This document shows, piece by piece, positions 1-12,415 of a DNA stretch of 64,000 nucleotides (within the stretch, counting starts at the first letter, position 1; each line of letters begins with the position of its first letter). The DNA comes from Fomes fomentarius. Lineage: Eukaryota; Basidiomycota; Agaricomycetes; Polyporales; Polyporaceae. The position numbers and the translations under genes were made by a program. The stretch covers positions 1,364,001 through 1,428,000 of the forward strand of contig JABYQN010000004.1 of the NCBI GenBank assembly GCA_022606135.1. Reading direction: 5' to 3'. A model generated the notes under the pieces. It did not search any database. It was given only the letters and a program-made list of their open reading frames with translations, and had not been told where the DNA came from.

Positions 1-2790
1 CCTTCACGAAAATTTTGCAATGTGCTGTCAGGACGCTACTGGACGGATACCTCTGTACACTTCATAAGAACCGTCGCGATCACTATCACTCTGCAACTAT
101 CCACATGATCACTAGCGATTGTGCTTCCATTCTGATGCGAACCGACGAGGCGTGTTGTCGGACCGCTCAATTCATATGCAAGCTTCATAGAAGATATGCG
201 CCATGCGCTTTCGTGAGCGTCCGGGAGATGCGGAGAACACGGCGGTATATCGGTGGTCGTACCCGGTCGCACGGGAGCTATCGAGCCTAACCGACGTTCA
301 GGACCCAAAATGTGTTGCCCCATTGAGCACCGGGTTGCTCCATTGCTCCCGCTAGTCACATACGACACTCTCAAGCATCCATCCACAGCTAGAAGTAGAC
401 GGTAGGCTACGGGTCTGGTAGGCTCGACTCGGAATGGTTGTAAAATGCGTCGCGTCGTTCAAGCTTGCCCAATCCCTATTTTTCAAACGGTTTCTTCCTT
501 ACTGTAGCATGCAAATTCATTATGGAGTTTTGTGCAACGTCGTTCGTTATTGGGGTTTGATCATAGCGCTGAACTTGATCATGGCGCGCGTTCGATCGTG
601 CGTCGACCTTGGGTGAGCGCCACTCGTAAAATTGACTAGATGCGAAGTCCCAGAACCTGAACATGTGCACCCACGTTGAACGACCTTCAGAAAGACAGAT
701 TCTGTCAACTACTGCCGCTGCCAGTGCCCGCGTTCTCGCAGTCATACCACTGTCTGGTTGCAGGGATCTGGTGAGCTCCACAGCTTTGGGTGGTGAATGA
801 GGGCTTGGCAACGAAGGCCTTGGCGGGAGTCTGGAAGTCGTTGTACGCCTAATTCAGGTTATATGCACTACCCACAGTCCCTGCCAAGTGCGCTTGGCCG
901 CTCAAGAAGGAAAGCGTATAGGTTGGCATCCTTGTTGGAGGCGGGGATGAGATACATCGATGACTTCAACCTCAACCACCACCACGATCGCCTTGCCAGA
1001 GACAATGGAGGTGAGTAGCCCTCGCTGTATGAACCTAAAACAACATTTCTAGGTTAATCTGTACGTTGGATGAGTCTCCCGCAACTCCCCAACTGCCACC
1101 TAGCTCTCCTGGTTCCCCCGTACGCTCCCGAGTGGCTCCATGCTGACCCTATCCTCTTGCAGTGCAGAGGAACAGGTCGGGACCGCGAAGCACTGCGCCT
1201 TGTGCGTCTCATGAACCCGCCGGGCACTCGTGATCCTCCAATGTCCTTAGGTATGCGTCCTACCAGTATCCACCAAATCTCCCGCGATCAACGAGGCGAG
1301 TTGTTCCGAGTTTCGCCAAGATAAAGAAGGCCAGGATCTTGAGTACACAGTTCGCGGAGATTCCCTCCAGCCCGATGCGTGTATTCGTGAAAAAACCAGC
1401 ATGGTTAGCATGCATCCATCAAAAACCTTGAGAAGCGTCGTACCTCCCGCGTTTGGTGGACCTTTTCGCACATCTTCTCGCCGGGAAATAATGCTGGGCT
1501 AGTGTGAATCTTTGGGCTGACAAGGTAACCCCGCATACTAACAATTCCTTTTCAGTTCTTGAGCTACTCATGATCCGCAAAAGGTTTCTTGCAGTCATAC
1601 CGTGGGACCAAACCAGACTCCTCTAGGTATGTTCGCGGAAGGAATATCTGATGCAGCTTCACCGTCAGACGGTATATCGTTGCAAGCCCACACCGTGGCG
1701 GTTGGGACTGAAGGGCCTTGACGTCCGCAGGCCTGTGCCTGTAACCGCGACTGTCTGACATTAGGTGACAACGTGGTGAGTAGTTATATCACTGACGGCG
1801 TGGATTCCGTTACAACCAAGTTTGACTAGCCTCTCACCACCTTAGGCGTAACACCGAAGTTGCATAAAGATAAGCCCTATTCGGTGCATTCGCGTTTGAC
1901 GTACAGCCCGGAAATAGCAGCGCTGATGGTTTTTTATAGCTTTCCGCTCTCATAGCTCCGATGTCCGGACGGTGGTCAGTGAGGAGAAAGCCTAGTTTAT
2001 CGCGACAACGGGATTGATCGAGCATAAGCCAACAAATCAAGCCTTATATTGCCCCCTCACGTAGCTTTCCTGAGAATGGAATCGGTGTTGTCTAAGGCTG
2101 CTGATTCCCTCCCATCGCGATGATACCCTGGCTATGGGTATCCATTTTGCGCGTTCGGCCAAATGGCTGCCGTCGCAACGCGCATTGGATATCATACTAG
2201 CCATCTATCCAGGTTCCCGTCACGCCGGCTGCGGACACATCTGGCGTCTGGTAAGTCTTCGGCGATATCTCAGTTGATGACTCTGACCATGTCATGCCGT
2301 AGTAAGTGACGGACCGGCTGGCCAGAAACGCATGGAAAGCGCCGGAACAAATCACGTCCTGAATCTCCAATGGGGGGATAGCCTTCGTACTAGCTCTTCA
2401 TTGGACATTGTTGTCTCCCCCTCGCTTCGACACTTCGCTGCGCCGTCCACGAGTTCACGTGTGGCGCCATCGCCGCTCGAACCTTGTCAGTATCGTCATC
2501 GTGACAAGACCACATTGGCCGGGGCCTCTCTTTGTGTTCATTTCCGCGGTGCCGTTTCTCGCTTGGACGAAACTGCGCCTTTGATTTCGCCTAACCCATG
2601 ACTCCTATATCGGGAGTTCGGATGGTTGAGCATCTCCGAGCGAAGTTTCGCGACGTAACCTCTCCTGACTGACCATCTGAACGTCCGTTTTCCTCCGGCG
2701 CATCTATTGTCCAGTGATGCCGATGAACGTATGGTCTTCTTTGACGTTGCGACATCGCCCTACGAACCACTACTGCTCTCCAGGTTTCGC
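1..2790. other. Gene-poor left edge
   Basis: I find no convincing gene here. Open frames are all under about 115 codons, occur on both strands, and show no domain motif. Around 950-1330 there are splice-like signals between short open pieces, so a decayed gene is possible, but I cannot name a family. The last part is the upstream region of the oxalate decarboxylase gene. Confidence 0.5.
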
Positions 2791-2791
2791 G

Positions 2792-2798
2792 TATATAA
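2792..2798 (+). promoter_or_regulatory. TATA box of the oxalate decarboxylase gene
   Basis: TATATAA lies 54 bases before the ATG at 2852, a usual spacing for a fungal core promoter. A CT-rich stretch precedes the ATG directly. Confidence 0.7.
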
Positions 2799-2851
2799 GG
2801 GTAGAGATTGACACCTAGGAGCCCTCAGCTTCCCCAGCTCCCTCTCTTGCC

Positions 2852-5272
2852 ATGCTCACCTTCCGTAAGACAGTCATCTGCGCGATTCTCCTCGCTGGCT
2901 ACGCAACCGCCGCTCCCGCTCCCGCCTCCGACACCCCGTCTTCGGTGAGCGCAGCAGTGTCTTCGGCTGCGAGCACTGCTGCGAGCAGCGTCTCTCCTGC
3001 GACGGTCTCTCCTGCGTCAGTTTCTCCTGCCAAGACGACCGTTTCCTCCGCACCGCAGGCGTCGCCCACCGTCCCGTACGCCAGCGACGACCCGAACGGC
3101 GTCCTCTGGGATGAAGACTCCACCGACGACCCAGAGTCAATTCGAGGCAAGCTGGGTGCGACCATCATGGGCCCGCAGAACATTCCCATTGCCCTGCAGA
3201 ACCCCGATCTGATGGCACCGCCGACGACCGACCATGGCAGCGTGTATGTACTATTTATTGCCTGCGATATAGTATGACTTGCCTGTTGACCTCGCTTTTC
3301 GCAGTCAGAATGCCAAGTGGCCGTTTTCGCTCAGCCACAATCGCCTGCAAACAGGGGGATGGGCCCGACAGCAGAATGGTAAGTTACGGCATCTATGCGG
3401 GTGCAACACGTCGGCTGACCGAGGTGCCTGGCGACAGTCGATGTGATGCCCATAGCAAAGTGTGAGTCCGACGGTCGTGTATAAGAAAGTTCAAGAGCCG
3501 TTCTGATGTAAAAATACCTACACAGCGATGGCTGGCGTCAACATGAGGCTTGAGCCGGGTGCAATCCGGTAAAGTTCTCTGCTGCGCTTCGCCCGCACGT
3601 GCAGCCGCTGAGAATAACCTCTGCATTCAGTGAGCTCCATTGGCATAAGACGGCAGAGGTGGGTAGACGCGTTATCTTGCATCATGAGTACGTACAGCTG
3701 ACGGTCCACGCGTCCCAATAGTGGGCCTATGTTACCAAGGTCGGTGCTTCCAGCTCACGGCGGCGGCGTCGGCCAGGGTATGCTGACGGGCAACCACAGG
3801 GCTCTACGCAAGTCACGGCTATAAACAGCGACGGACAAAATTATATCGGAACCGCGGTGAGTGGATTTTCCGCGCTTCGCAAGCTCAGAAGCATCCCAAC
3901 GCATCCTGATCCATATGCTACTCCGCACATAGAGCGCTGGTGATCTTTGGTATTTCCCACCCGGCATCCCGCACTCCTTGCAGGCGACCAATGATGACTC
4001 AGAAGGGAGTGAGTTCCTACTGGTGCGTATCTCGATTGTCCCCACGCGCCAAGGGCCGCAGAAAACTGACAGAGTCTCGTCGGCATGTGTGAAGGTTTTC
4101 AACGACGGTACATTCAGCGAAGACTCAACGTTCCTGGTGCGAGTCAACTTTATTTTCGGCCCTGCACTCTCTAATAAACGCCTTGACCCCTCCGCATGCG
4201 GTTCAATCCATATACGTGGCTACATAGCTCACGGAATGGCTCGCGCACGTTCCCAAGGAAGTTCTCGCAAAGAACTTCAAGACGAATATCTCGGCTTTCG
4301 ACCACATTCCGTCTGAACAGCTCTACATCTTCCCCAGCTGTAAGTACTCGCTATCATAATCCAGCGTTCGTCATCTCGCTTCTAGCCTCCGGTTCGTACG
4401 CCGCGGCGCTAGGTTCTCGGTCGCGGCGTTTTGTGCGTGCGTATCACACTGATCTGACTATCCGAATTGAATTATGTAGCGCCCCCACCCTCTGACAAGG
4501 CCTACGCTGTGTCTGACCCGCATGGGACCGTGCCAAGCCCATTCATTTTCAAGCTCTCACAGGTGAAGGAGACCAAGCTCGATGGCGGCTCGGTCAAGGT
4601 GGTCGACTCGACGACCTTCCCCGTCTCTACTGCGATCGCGGTCGCAGAGGTGACTGTCGAGCCTGGTGCCATGCGTGAGCTTCACGTGAGTGCTCGTCCC
4701 TTGCTTTGTTTGCCTGGATGCTTGTTGTAACCGCTCTCATACTGATGGCGTCATCGTTCACATAGTGGCATCCCACCCAGGACGAATGGTCCTACTTCCT
4801 GTAAGTGGCGCCGTTTACTGTCGCTCTGCTCCTAGGCTGGCGCTCATCGCTCCTCTCTCGTGCCTGCAGTGAGGGTGACGGCCGCGTGACACTCTTCGCA
4901 GCGAACGGAAACGCGCGGACGTTCAACTACCAGGTGAGCCATGTTCTTATCCCTTCTATCTCCTCTTCTCTCCCTCACTCCCTTTTCCGTCTTACGTTCT
5001 ACTTCTCATATCGGAAACGGATTCTGATCACCTTGTGTCAGGCGGGCGACGTGGGCTTCGTGCCCGCGTCCTTCGGACACTACGTAGAAAACACCGGTAA
5101 CACGACCATGCGCTTCCTCGAGATCTTCGCGACGGACCGGTATCAGGACATCAGCCTGGCCCAGTGGCTCGCGCTTACTCCGCCGGCCCTCGTCCAGGCG
5201 CATCTCCAGCTCGACGACAAGACGCTAGCGTCGCTCAGCAAGAACAAGGCCGTCGTCGTCGGCCCGGCTTAA
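2852..5272 (+). CDS. Secreted bicupin oxalate decarboxylase, about ten exons
   Basis: Converts oxalate to formate and CO2 using Mn, probably outside the cell or in the wall. Met1 at 2852 opens a signal peptide (a hydrophobic run ending in ATA before APAPA), followed by a Ser/Thr/Pro/Ala-rich linker of about 60 residues. Spliced exons give two cupin domains. The first has a metal site HWHKTAEW (near 3645) and a second histidine in GIPHSL (near 3970). The second has HWHPTQDEW, split by an intron between ELH and WHP (4690-4765), and FGHYVEN (near 5070). The metal-binding His and Glu residues of both cupins are present, all junctions I followed keep frame, and the stop is TAA at about 5270. Length is about 450 residues, normal for fungal oxalate decarboxylases. 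The oxalate oxidase alternative is less likely because the protein is bicupin. Confidence 0.93.
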
Positions 5273-7045
5273 ACGCATCAAGCACGAACACGAGCACCAG
5301 TCCCTGCTCGGCTCAAGCGCGGAAGCCACACTCAAGAGTGCAACGTTCAAGTAGTATCTATTGCGGCCGGTCGTGGGTCATGGGTTCACGGCTTCTCGTC
5401 TTCCTGTTCGTCCTTCTGCCTACGGTGCTTTTAGTCTTATTACGATGTTTGATGTTTGCTCCCGAATCCTGAATCTGAATTGTGATTGTGGATGTGATCA
5501 GAACGTGGTGGATATGCTTTCGCAACAGGCACCCATGCACATGCATTTGCCAGCCTGATTCCTGGTTTCTGACTCCCCAGCGCGTCTGCCACTTCATCTA
5601 CACGCTCAGTCATCCCTGGGGCCTGGAGGTCGTGGGTTGCTACCGCACGGTTCTTACGCCGTGATTTGTACAGTATGGGTATGTGCACTGACTTCTGTTG
5701 TCTAAGTTTGATGGTTGGGGCGATGGGAAGCTGGTGCAGAACCTTCGCCATCTAACTTCCAATACGTGATCCCCTTGTCAGTACGTGGTTGGCTCATGGT
5801 GCATGTCATAATGTCGACAGTGGCGGCGTATCCCTAAGAAAGTCTAAGGGTCGCGGGAGAAGAGCGGGCTGCGGATCTTTATCTCACTCCACCCCACGCC
5901 TGTCGTTCACACTCTATGCGGTGGAATGTACACGCCTTTGTGTGTGGCAGCACGCCAGCACTCGGAGGGAGAAGTGTCCGGTACTTCGACTGTCCCACAG
6001 GATCGCTTCTGCACCGGTTTCGAACGGGAGTCGGGTGAGGCCAGACTCTGCGCCCTAGATCATCCACAGAGGCATCCCACGACGAGGTTTGTCACAATTC
6101 TAGTGGACGAGAGGCTGCGTATCTTTGATATTTCCCTCCCAGCTTGGACGTCCAGTGTTCGAAAACGAGGATGCAGCCAAAAGTCCGCTCGCTGCGCACC
6201 GAGTCACACCGACAGTTCTCCAGTTCTGACTCAGAATGCTAAGTTCCCCAAAACGCTTGGTGCCCTGTAATCACAGTCGAGCCATCGTGACCTGGAGTTA
6301 GACACTGTAGGCTGGCAGGATGTTGAGCGGTCCGTGGTCCGGGTTGGGTCGGGTCCGAACACGAACATGACAGTGGGGGCGGGGTAACGTGGAAATGATG
6401 TATTATGTTGGCCCGGGCACGTAGAACGCTAGCAGAGTAAGGCCCCGTTAACGTATTCGGCGTGACACGTCTGGGCAGTGTCCTTTGGTGGCTGATGGCG
6501 AAAGCCTGGAGGAAAACGTGGGGAGTGTCGGGTGCTGGGGCAGAAGCCTGGGTCGTACGATCGGATCTCAAGGCAGCTGTCGGATTGATTGTGACTGACA
6601 ATGTATTTGGGGTTAGCGACAAAACGTAAGGATGACATGATGTGGGATTACACTTGAACTGGAATAATGACAGTATGGAGATTGCACTTGCCACCGTAGG
6701 AGTACAATTCAGGTACCGGGGTAAGAAAGTCGGAGCGGATGTCGATTGGCCGCTACAATCGCAGCGGGTGGCGCGTCCAGAGACCTGGCCATCGCCTGGG
6801 TACATACTTGCGTCCCCGGTCCAGCATCGACGCTAGCCAGCCTAAAGCTTTAGAACTGTATTCGAACGCCGACGAAAAGCTGGGGGAACGATTGTCCCAG
6901 ATATGGATTGATTTACGTCAGCCGCCCCCGCCCCAGGGATGTCAATAACCTTGCTCAGCTCTCGCTAAGGCTTAAGTTCTTGCCAGTCGACGGCCACACC
7001 GACGCCTATTACGACTCTCAGAGCCAGTCTGCTGTTTGTGCGCTG
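5273..7045. other. Intergenic stretch without a clear gene
   Basis: Only short overlapping open frames on both strands. The longest, about 188 codons on the minus strand near 6239-6805, is Ser/Thr/Pro-rich with no domain signature and no splice pattern I could extend. The first few hundred bases are probably the 3' untranslated region of the oxalate decarboxylase gene. Confidence 0.5.
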
Positions 7046-7921
7046 ATGCCCTCCGTTCCCTCCACTGCCCTTCCCGTCCATCCCCTCGCCTCCGTGCCCC
7101 TCCACAATCCGGCCTTCCTCCCCTCACACCAGTCCACTTCCACGCCCACTCCGGACCCAGACACGGACGATGTTATACTCGTCTACGCGGAAGTAGGCCA
7201 TGCGGTCTCTCAGGTCAGTACCACCTCTACCTCCCCCTATCCTCCGAGTATCCAACCCTACTATTTCCAGGCCTCTCCGGAGCAGAACCCTCCTCAGCCC
7301 ACCGTAAAACCCCGTATCGATCTGGCTACCCTTGACCTCCACTCTCCTTCGTCTATCGTCGGTACCCCCTTCGACCTATCTCCGCGCTTCGAGTATCCGT
7401 TCTCACTAAGCACTTCTGTGGCCAGTGACATCGATACGCTCATACCGTCTCTCTCTACCTACCCATCGTCACTTGCCTCACTTGACTTCCACATGCATAC
7501 TTCCATGTCATTGCCTCCGTCGCTCCCCTCATCGGTCCCACCTCGGACCAAGCGCGAGATACGCAGCTTCTCCCCCACGCAATCGAAGCGTGATCCTCCC
7601 ATCCCTCCAGGTTTGGTCAAGAAGCGTTTGCTAAACGCCAACATGATCTCCGTCTCCGATCATGGCGCTCCTGCCGCGTCACCATCAGCCCAACAAGCCC
7701 GTGGACGGGGCGCAAGCCTGAGCACTCTCCCGCACAAGCTCAAAGCCACCGCGCAGAACGGCGACAACGCGGAAAGTGCAGCATCTCGCCCTGGTGACAA
7801 GCCCCGATCGCAGTCATTGGACCCGTCGTTGTCGTTGGTTCGGCTCACTCTGCCGTCATCGACGACTGTGACTCCACGGCCTCGCGCGCCTTCACACACA
7901 GCAGCTCTTCTCCGTCGCTGA
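7046..7921 (+). CDS. Hypothetical Ser/Pro-rich low-complexity protein
   Basis: A single open frame of 291 codons from the ATG at 7046 to TGA at 7919-7921. It continues upstream without an ATG to about 6908. The product is rich in Ser, Pro and Thr, with basic patches (for example RTKREIRSF and LVKKRLLNANM) that could serve as nuclear signals. I see no folded domain, signal peptide or membrane segment. The coherent frame and amino-acid bias favour a real coding region, but low-complexity GC-rich DNA can stay open by chance. An additional downstream exon cannot be excluded, since short splice-like motifs follow the stop. Confidence 0.45.
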   Translation: MPSVPSTALPVHPLASVPLHNPAFLPSHQSTSTPTPDPDTDDVILVYAEVGHAVSQVSTTSTSPYPPSIQPYYFQASPEQNPPQPTVKPRIDLATLDLHSPSSIVGTPFDLSPRFEYPFSLSTSVASDIDTLIPSLSTYPSSLASLDFHMHTSMSLPPSLPSSVPPRTKREIRSFSPTQSKRDPPIPPGLVKKRLLNANMISVSDHGAPAASPSAQQARGRGASLSTLPHKLKATAQNGDNAESAASRPGDKPRSQSLDPSLSLVRLTLPSSTTVTPRPRAPSHTAALLRR

Positions 7922-9285
7922 CCCAGACCTTCCACCCTCGTCCGGACCAACGACCATTGGCTCCCTCACCCTTGTCCGCGAACCCCCAACAGCGGCATGA
8001 CCTGTGAATATATCCCTCTGCCTGCACTATGATCGCTCGCCGGCCGTTTGGCATATACACGCAACCTTCCGTCGGCGCTCGCAGGCTGCTGGCCAGTCAG
8101 CCAGAAATAGTAAACTACTTGAGCACGTTCGCGTCAACCTTCCCACGTGTTCCCTTCTTCATCCAACTCGTTCCATAGCCGACGCTTTCACCCCGTGCGG
8201 TCCAGGCAGACGCAGAGTAAATATCACGACGCGATACGACGCTTTCCTGACCTTACACATTCCTTTCGCCCTGGTGCCCGCTCATACACGGTTTTGCATC
8301 CCGATCGACACTGTTGTAGCATCATGATGCCCCATCTACATATCGCTATTCCCGCCCGTCTCTTTAATGCAGTGGCTTTCTTGGATATCGGTTACGTTTA
8401 TGCGTATCGAATTCTGCTCTGGGTTCAGCCTTCACCTATCCATTCTCTCCCGACTCGACTCGACTTGACTCGTCCATCATTTGTATTCATCACTCATTTT
8501 CGTTATACATACATACCCCCCCCCCCCCCCTCCGGTACCCACTCCAAATCACATTCATTTTCTCGTCATCCGCATGCTTTCGTCGCTCGCTATCGCACAC
8601 TTTCCTCGCATCTCCCCCTTTTCCTCTCCACACACCTAATCAACACTTCCCTCCGATTCCCCTACCCTTCCCTTCCCTTCCCTGTCCTCTGCGCTCTGCG
8701 CTCCCTCTGTCTCCCCGCGAATACCCCTCCCTCTCCAGCATACTCCGCGTATATCGTGCGACAGCGCCGTGCTGCTTCTCTTTCTGATGTACCACATACA
8801 CGATGGTCGTGCAGAACGTTGCTGTAGCATAGTGGCTAATGACATGATATGTCTTGTCGCCGCCGTCGTCGGCGTCCTCTGCGGTTGGTTTGGAGGTCAA
8901 AGCAGGTAAGTTTATAGTCGAGGGTGCATCCGCCCACCAATGAGGCAGTGGAAGGACGGTATGCCTGTGAAAAGGGCAATAGCCTCCAGCCAAACCATCG
9001 CGCTGCTGATACACTAGGTATCTTCCATTGTGAGGAGGAGTATTGAGGGCCGATATTCATTTATTGATTTAGGAGTCAATGCACCGAGTTTGATCATGGT
9101 ATCCATGGTGATAGCATACAGACACTTGAACAATACGAGCACAGAGCTTACTTGGAAGATACGTTTACAGGATACATGGCAATACCATGACTTGTTGGTA
9201 ACACCTGACAGGCCGTACTATGTCACCTGTCTCAAGAATCTTGTTGCCTTCGATCACTGGCCTACTCGGAGTTCCGAGTCGGCTC
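7922..9285. other. Pyrimidine-rich intergenic region with a poly-C run
   Basis: The plus strand from about 8430 to 8720 is strongly C/T-rich, with a run of 15 C at 8516-8530 and a CCCTTCCCTTCCCTTCCC tract near 8660. Open frames crossing it translate to compositionally biased peptides and are not credible genes. The right end leads into the 3' end of the minus-strand lectin gene. Confidence 0.6.
8516..8530 (+). repeat. Homopolymer of 15 C
   Basis: An uninterrupted run of C read directly from the sequence, inside a longer pyrimidine-rich tract. Its length may be polymorphic or mis-sequenced. Confidence 0.9.
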
Positions 9286-11019
9286 TCAGAACAATCCAAC
9301 ATAGGCTTCGTAGCCCCCTGCATCCGCCTGTCAAGAAACCATCAGTCATCCAAACGTACTCAAACGCGAGGCCGAGCATCGGTGACGTACAGAGAACTGG
9401 CCAGTGCGCGGACTAGCGCACATCTATAGTGAGTGGACTGCCTGTTTATCACGCAGAATAGGGCACTCACTCGAAGAATACAACGCTGGTCCTGTCCTGG
9501 ACATCCACAACCCAGTTGTACGCATGCTCCGCGCCCAGCTGACGAGCAAACATCATGCCGCACAGGATGGTAAATCCCTTGCATACCGTGTGGTCAGGGC
9601 CAGACGAACGGAACAGTAGGACGATCTTTGAGAAAAACCGCTTACATTGGCCTTGAAGGTGGCGGCGCCCCATTTGGCCACCTCGCCCTTGAAGACTGTA
9701 GAAACGAACGACACATCTCAGACCGATGGACACAGCCAAGGCGAAGCTAGTAAGTAAGTAAACTGCGCGAACCTGTGGCGAACGCGTCGTAGTCAAAGAT
9801 CCAGTTCCGCAGACTGTTCTTGCCGATCCCGCTGTCACCCCAGATCTTGGTCAAGGTATCCTGCTGGAGAAGGAGATACCTGCGAACGGTCGCCGCCGGA
9901 AAAAAAAGACGGCTTCAATCAGCACACATTCCATCATCGGGAAGGTGAGAGAGTCTGTTACGAACAAACCGCCCGGAAGATAATTCTTGAAGTCTTGGCT
10001 GAGGGCGGCACTGGCAACCAGGGTGTCTTGCCCTTTCAGGCTGAGAGGCTCGAAGGTCCAGAGCTGGTGTCCGTTCCCATCGGTCCAAGATCCGTTGAAT
10101 GCTTCAATGGCCGTTCCGTCAGCAGGGAACCTGTGGAGCAAAAACGGCACTCAGTCAGCCTGAGCCCCGGATTGCGAAAACACCAGCCCATTGATGCTAC
10201 ACGCACCCCCCGAATAAATCTACGAAGGCTTTGGAAGAACGTAGTGGTCAGCATGAGCGCACGGTGGGTCTGATGAAGTAACACAAGAAAGTGGCGAGAT
10301 ATAACACACGTACTTTCAGTCGCCTTGCTCTGAATTCTATGATAGAGATGATTGGGGTGTAATCAAGCCGGGGATAACACCAAGAAACGAGGGAAACTCA
10401 CTTCCAAGAGCTACCATTGTTGGACCCACCGGCCTGCCGAATGATCCACTTTTGGTTATCATTCCCAGTTCCGTGATAGCCAATGACAGGGGTTCCATTC
10501 GCCCCTGAGCCTGATATCCCCAGGAAGGAAGGTAGTTAGTCGGCACGCATGTCAAACCGTACTATGCACATTACGAGGCTGTACCCACCCCCCGTTTGAT
10601 CCATGTGTGTGCCAGAGACGATGTTGATGATGCTGAATGTGTCGGGCTTGTCTTGGACAGGTTCAATGAGCTACATATGCTCGTATAGGTCTTGTTTATT
10701 GTTCCAGCCAACCAGTGCGGTGCCTACAGAGCGTAATCTGCAAGTCAGCCCCGCCGGCGGTCGTACGGAGAAGACGCCAATCACATACCGTCTACACTGG
10801 AACCTATAGTTTTATGGCAGCAATGAGCAACTGTAACGATAATTCAAGGCCCGCATGACTTGTCACAGGCTTGCCGTTGTTAGCCAGGGCAATCCGGACG
10901 CCGACGGTGACGGCATTCAGGATATGATCTGAGTGGTGCGAAGAGTAGAGTGAGGGTAGCATCCGACTCTAGAATCGTTTGAGATGAAAGCACGCACATA
11001 TTCCGTGTCCAAGGAACAT
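9286..11019 (-). pseudogene. Chimerolectin of the Marasmius oreades agglutinin type, interrupted by an in-frame TAG
   Basis: The family joins an N-terminal ricin-B beta-trefoil lectin to a C-terminal papain-like cysteine protease/dimerisation domain and is described as a defence protein against nematodes. Here the ATG at 11019 starts a short first exon ending in GHGIY, then small exons give trefoil repeats with QxW-type motifs (KWII near 10450, LWTF near 10070). The second domain runs from about 9870 to 9286 and contains DSGIGKNSLRNW, AKWGAATFK, CGMMFARQ and EHAYNWVVD, ending in a TGA at 9286-9288. All junctions I followed in the lectin half keep frame except one codon: TAG at 10671-10673, where a Trp of a QxW motif is expected. 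No GT donor lies nearby to splice it out. The last one or two exon boundaries are uncertain, and I could not assign the catalytic cysteine with confidence. It is either a null allele, a recent pseudogene or a base error. Confidence 0.8.
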
Positions 11020-11121
11020 GGCTGAGCAACCACTGAGTACTGAGGTCAACTGAGGTAAGAGGGGATGGCTCGTGGAGTGAATACCAGGAGTGCTGAACAG
11101 CGAGCCCTCAGGCGGACCGCA

Positions 11122-11127
11122 TTTATA
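11122..11127 (-). promoter_or_regulatory. TATA box of the chimerolectin gene
   Basis: TATAAA on the minus strand, about 105 bases before the ATG at 11019. The core promoter looks intact although the reading frame is broken. Confidence 0.6.
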
Positions 11128-11159
11128 GCTGGCCAGCTCGTGCCCAGATAACATCATAT

Positions 11160-12415
11160 TTTCTGGTCACCTCTGAGTCCTGACGTGACTAGCACTTGTC
11201 TTGACACAGACCGTCGTTGACACACAGTAAATGCAGCCTGAGCGAGCAATCAGCTAAACACTGACATGAAATATGCAACTTCAACATCTCCCGTGTCATA
11301 TAAGTCGGACATAGAGAATCCGGCCTGGGAACAAGAGGGGTTCATCAGAAGAAGACTGACAAAAAGTAGGTGAACGTCAGAGGGGCATGCTAGTTGTCGA
11401 CTCCCGAGTGTGAGGCATACTGATTATTGTCAAACTCACCATAGTTATGGCACGCCCACTTGCCCGAACTTTGGATGCAGGGCCCGCTGTAGTGACTCTT
11501 GCGCTGCACGGGAGGTACATAAGACTCGACGCAAAGGGGAATAGCAGCGTGAACACGGGATATACAGTGTTCAACGTTCGGGGGCGGTGGATGTGCCGCT
11601 GCAATACATGGAAGAGGACTGATTGGCGCCTCACAGTGTGCTACCTCGCGACGATGAACTTGGGCGCCTCCGCCCGAGTCCGCCTAGCGTGTGCGCGCAT
11701 GCATGCATACTCATCGTGAGGGACTCTGTGTTAACGTATTCACGCTTAGAAACGAGCAGTGCGAATGTGTGTGGTTGACAGGACGGCATGGATCGGATGG
11801 AAGGAGAGTCGGACCTCCGGCGTGCATCGTCCAGTGCAGAAGGAACGTGAATGGCCGAGGTTATGAGAACTTGAAGAATGTTTCTTCGCCGCGAGGCACA
11901 CACACAATGTTGCAGAATTCGATACAAACTTCGCCCGCCGAGGCAACTCGTTATTGCAATTTGTGACTAAACTCAGACTCTGGATCGAACAAATATTTGT
12001 TTTCTCCACCCAAATACCTGGGAGAAGGGAGTTTGCTCGCTTTCATCCGGTCAGACTTGAATGGCACTGCGGATGGTATGACATGCTTATATCCGTGCGG
12101 TGCATCCTTGGGGGCTTCCTAAACAGTGTTGACATTGATGACATCGTGCTTCATAAGATGGTCCGTGACGATGAATTGCTGTCCCGACGATCGGGAACGG
12201 ACACCACTCGCGCTCCGCAAGAATACGGAACAACGCCTCTTGCTCCGGTGCAATGGCCACGACGTAGCGCTTCTATCTCTCCTTGCACCAGATCTCCATC
12301 AGCGACATGGCTGAGTCCGCGACAAGCCTGATTAACACATGCAGAAAAGGCGTTCAAAGCAGTACTATTGGGCGTAACTCGCTGCGTGGAGCTGGGTAAA
12401 ACAATATTACAATTC
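11160..12415. other. Intergenic region between lectin and phosphatase genes
   Basis: No supported gene. Frames of 60-125 codons exist on both strands but carry no motifs. The stretch holds the upstream region of the lectin gene and the downstream region of the phosphatase gene. Confidence 0.5.

Noticed and set aside
8147..8827. 226-codon plus-strand frame through the pyrimidine tract
   Set aside because: Its residues follow the C/T bias (Ser, Pro, Leu, Phe), it crosses the poly-C run, and it has no folded-domain features.
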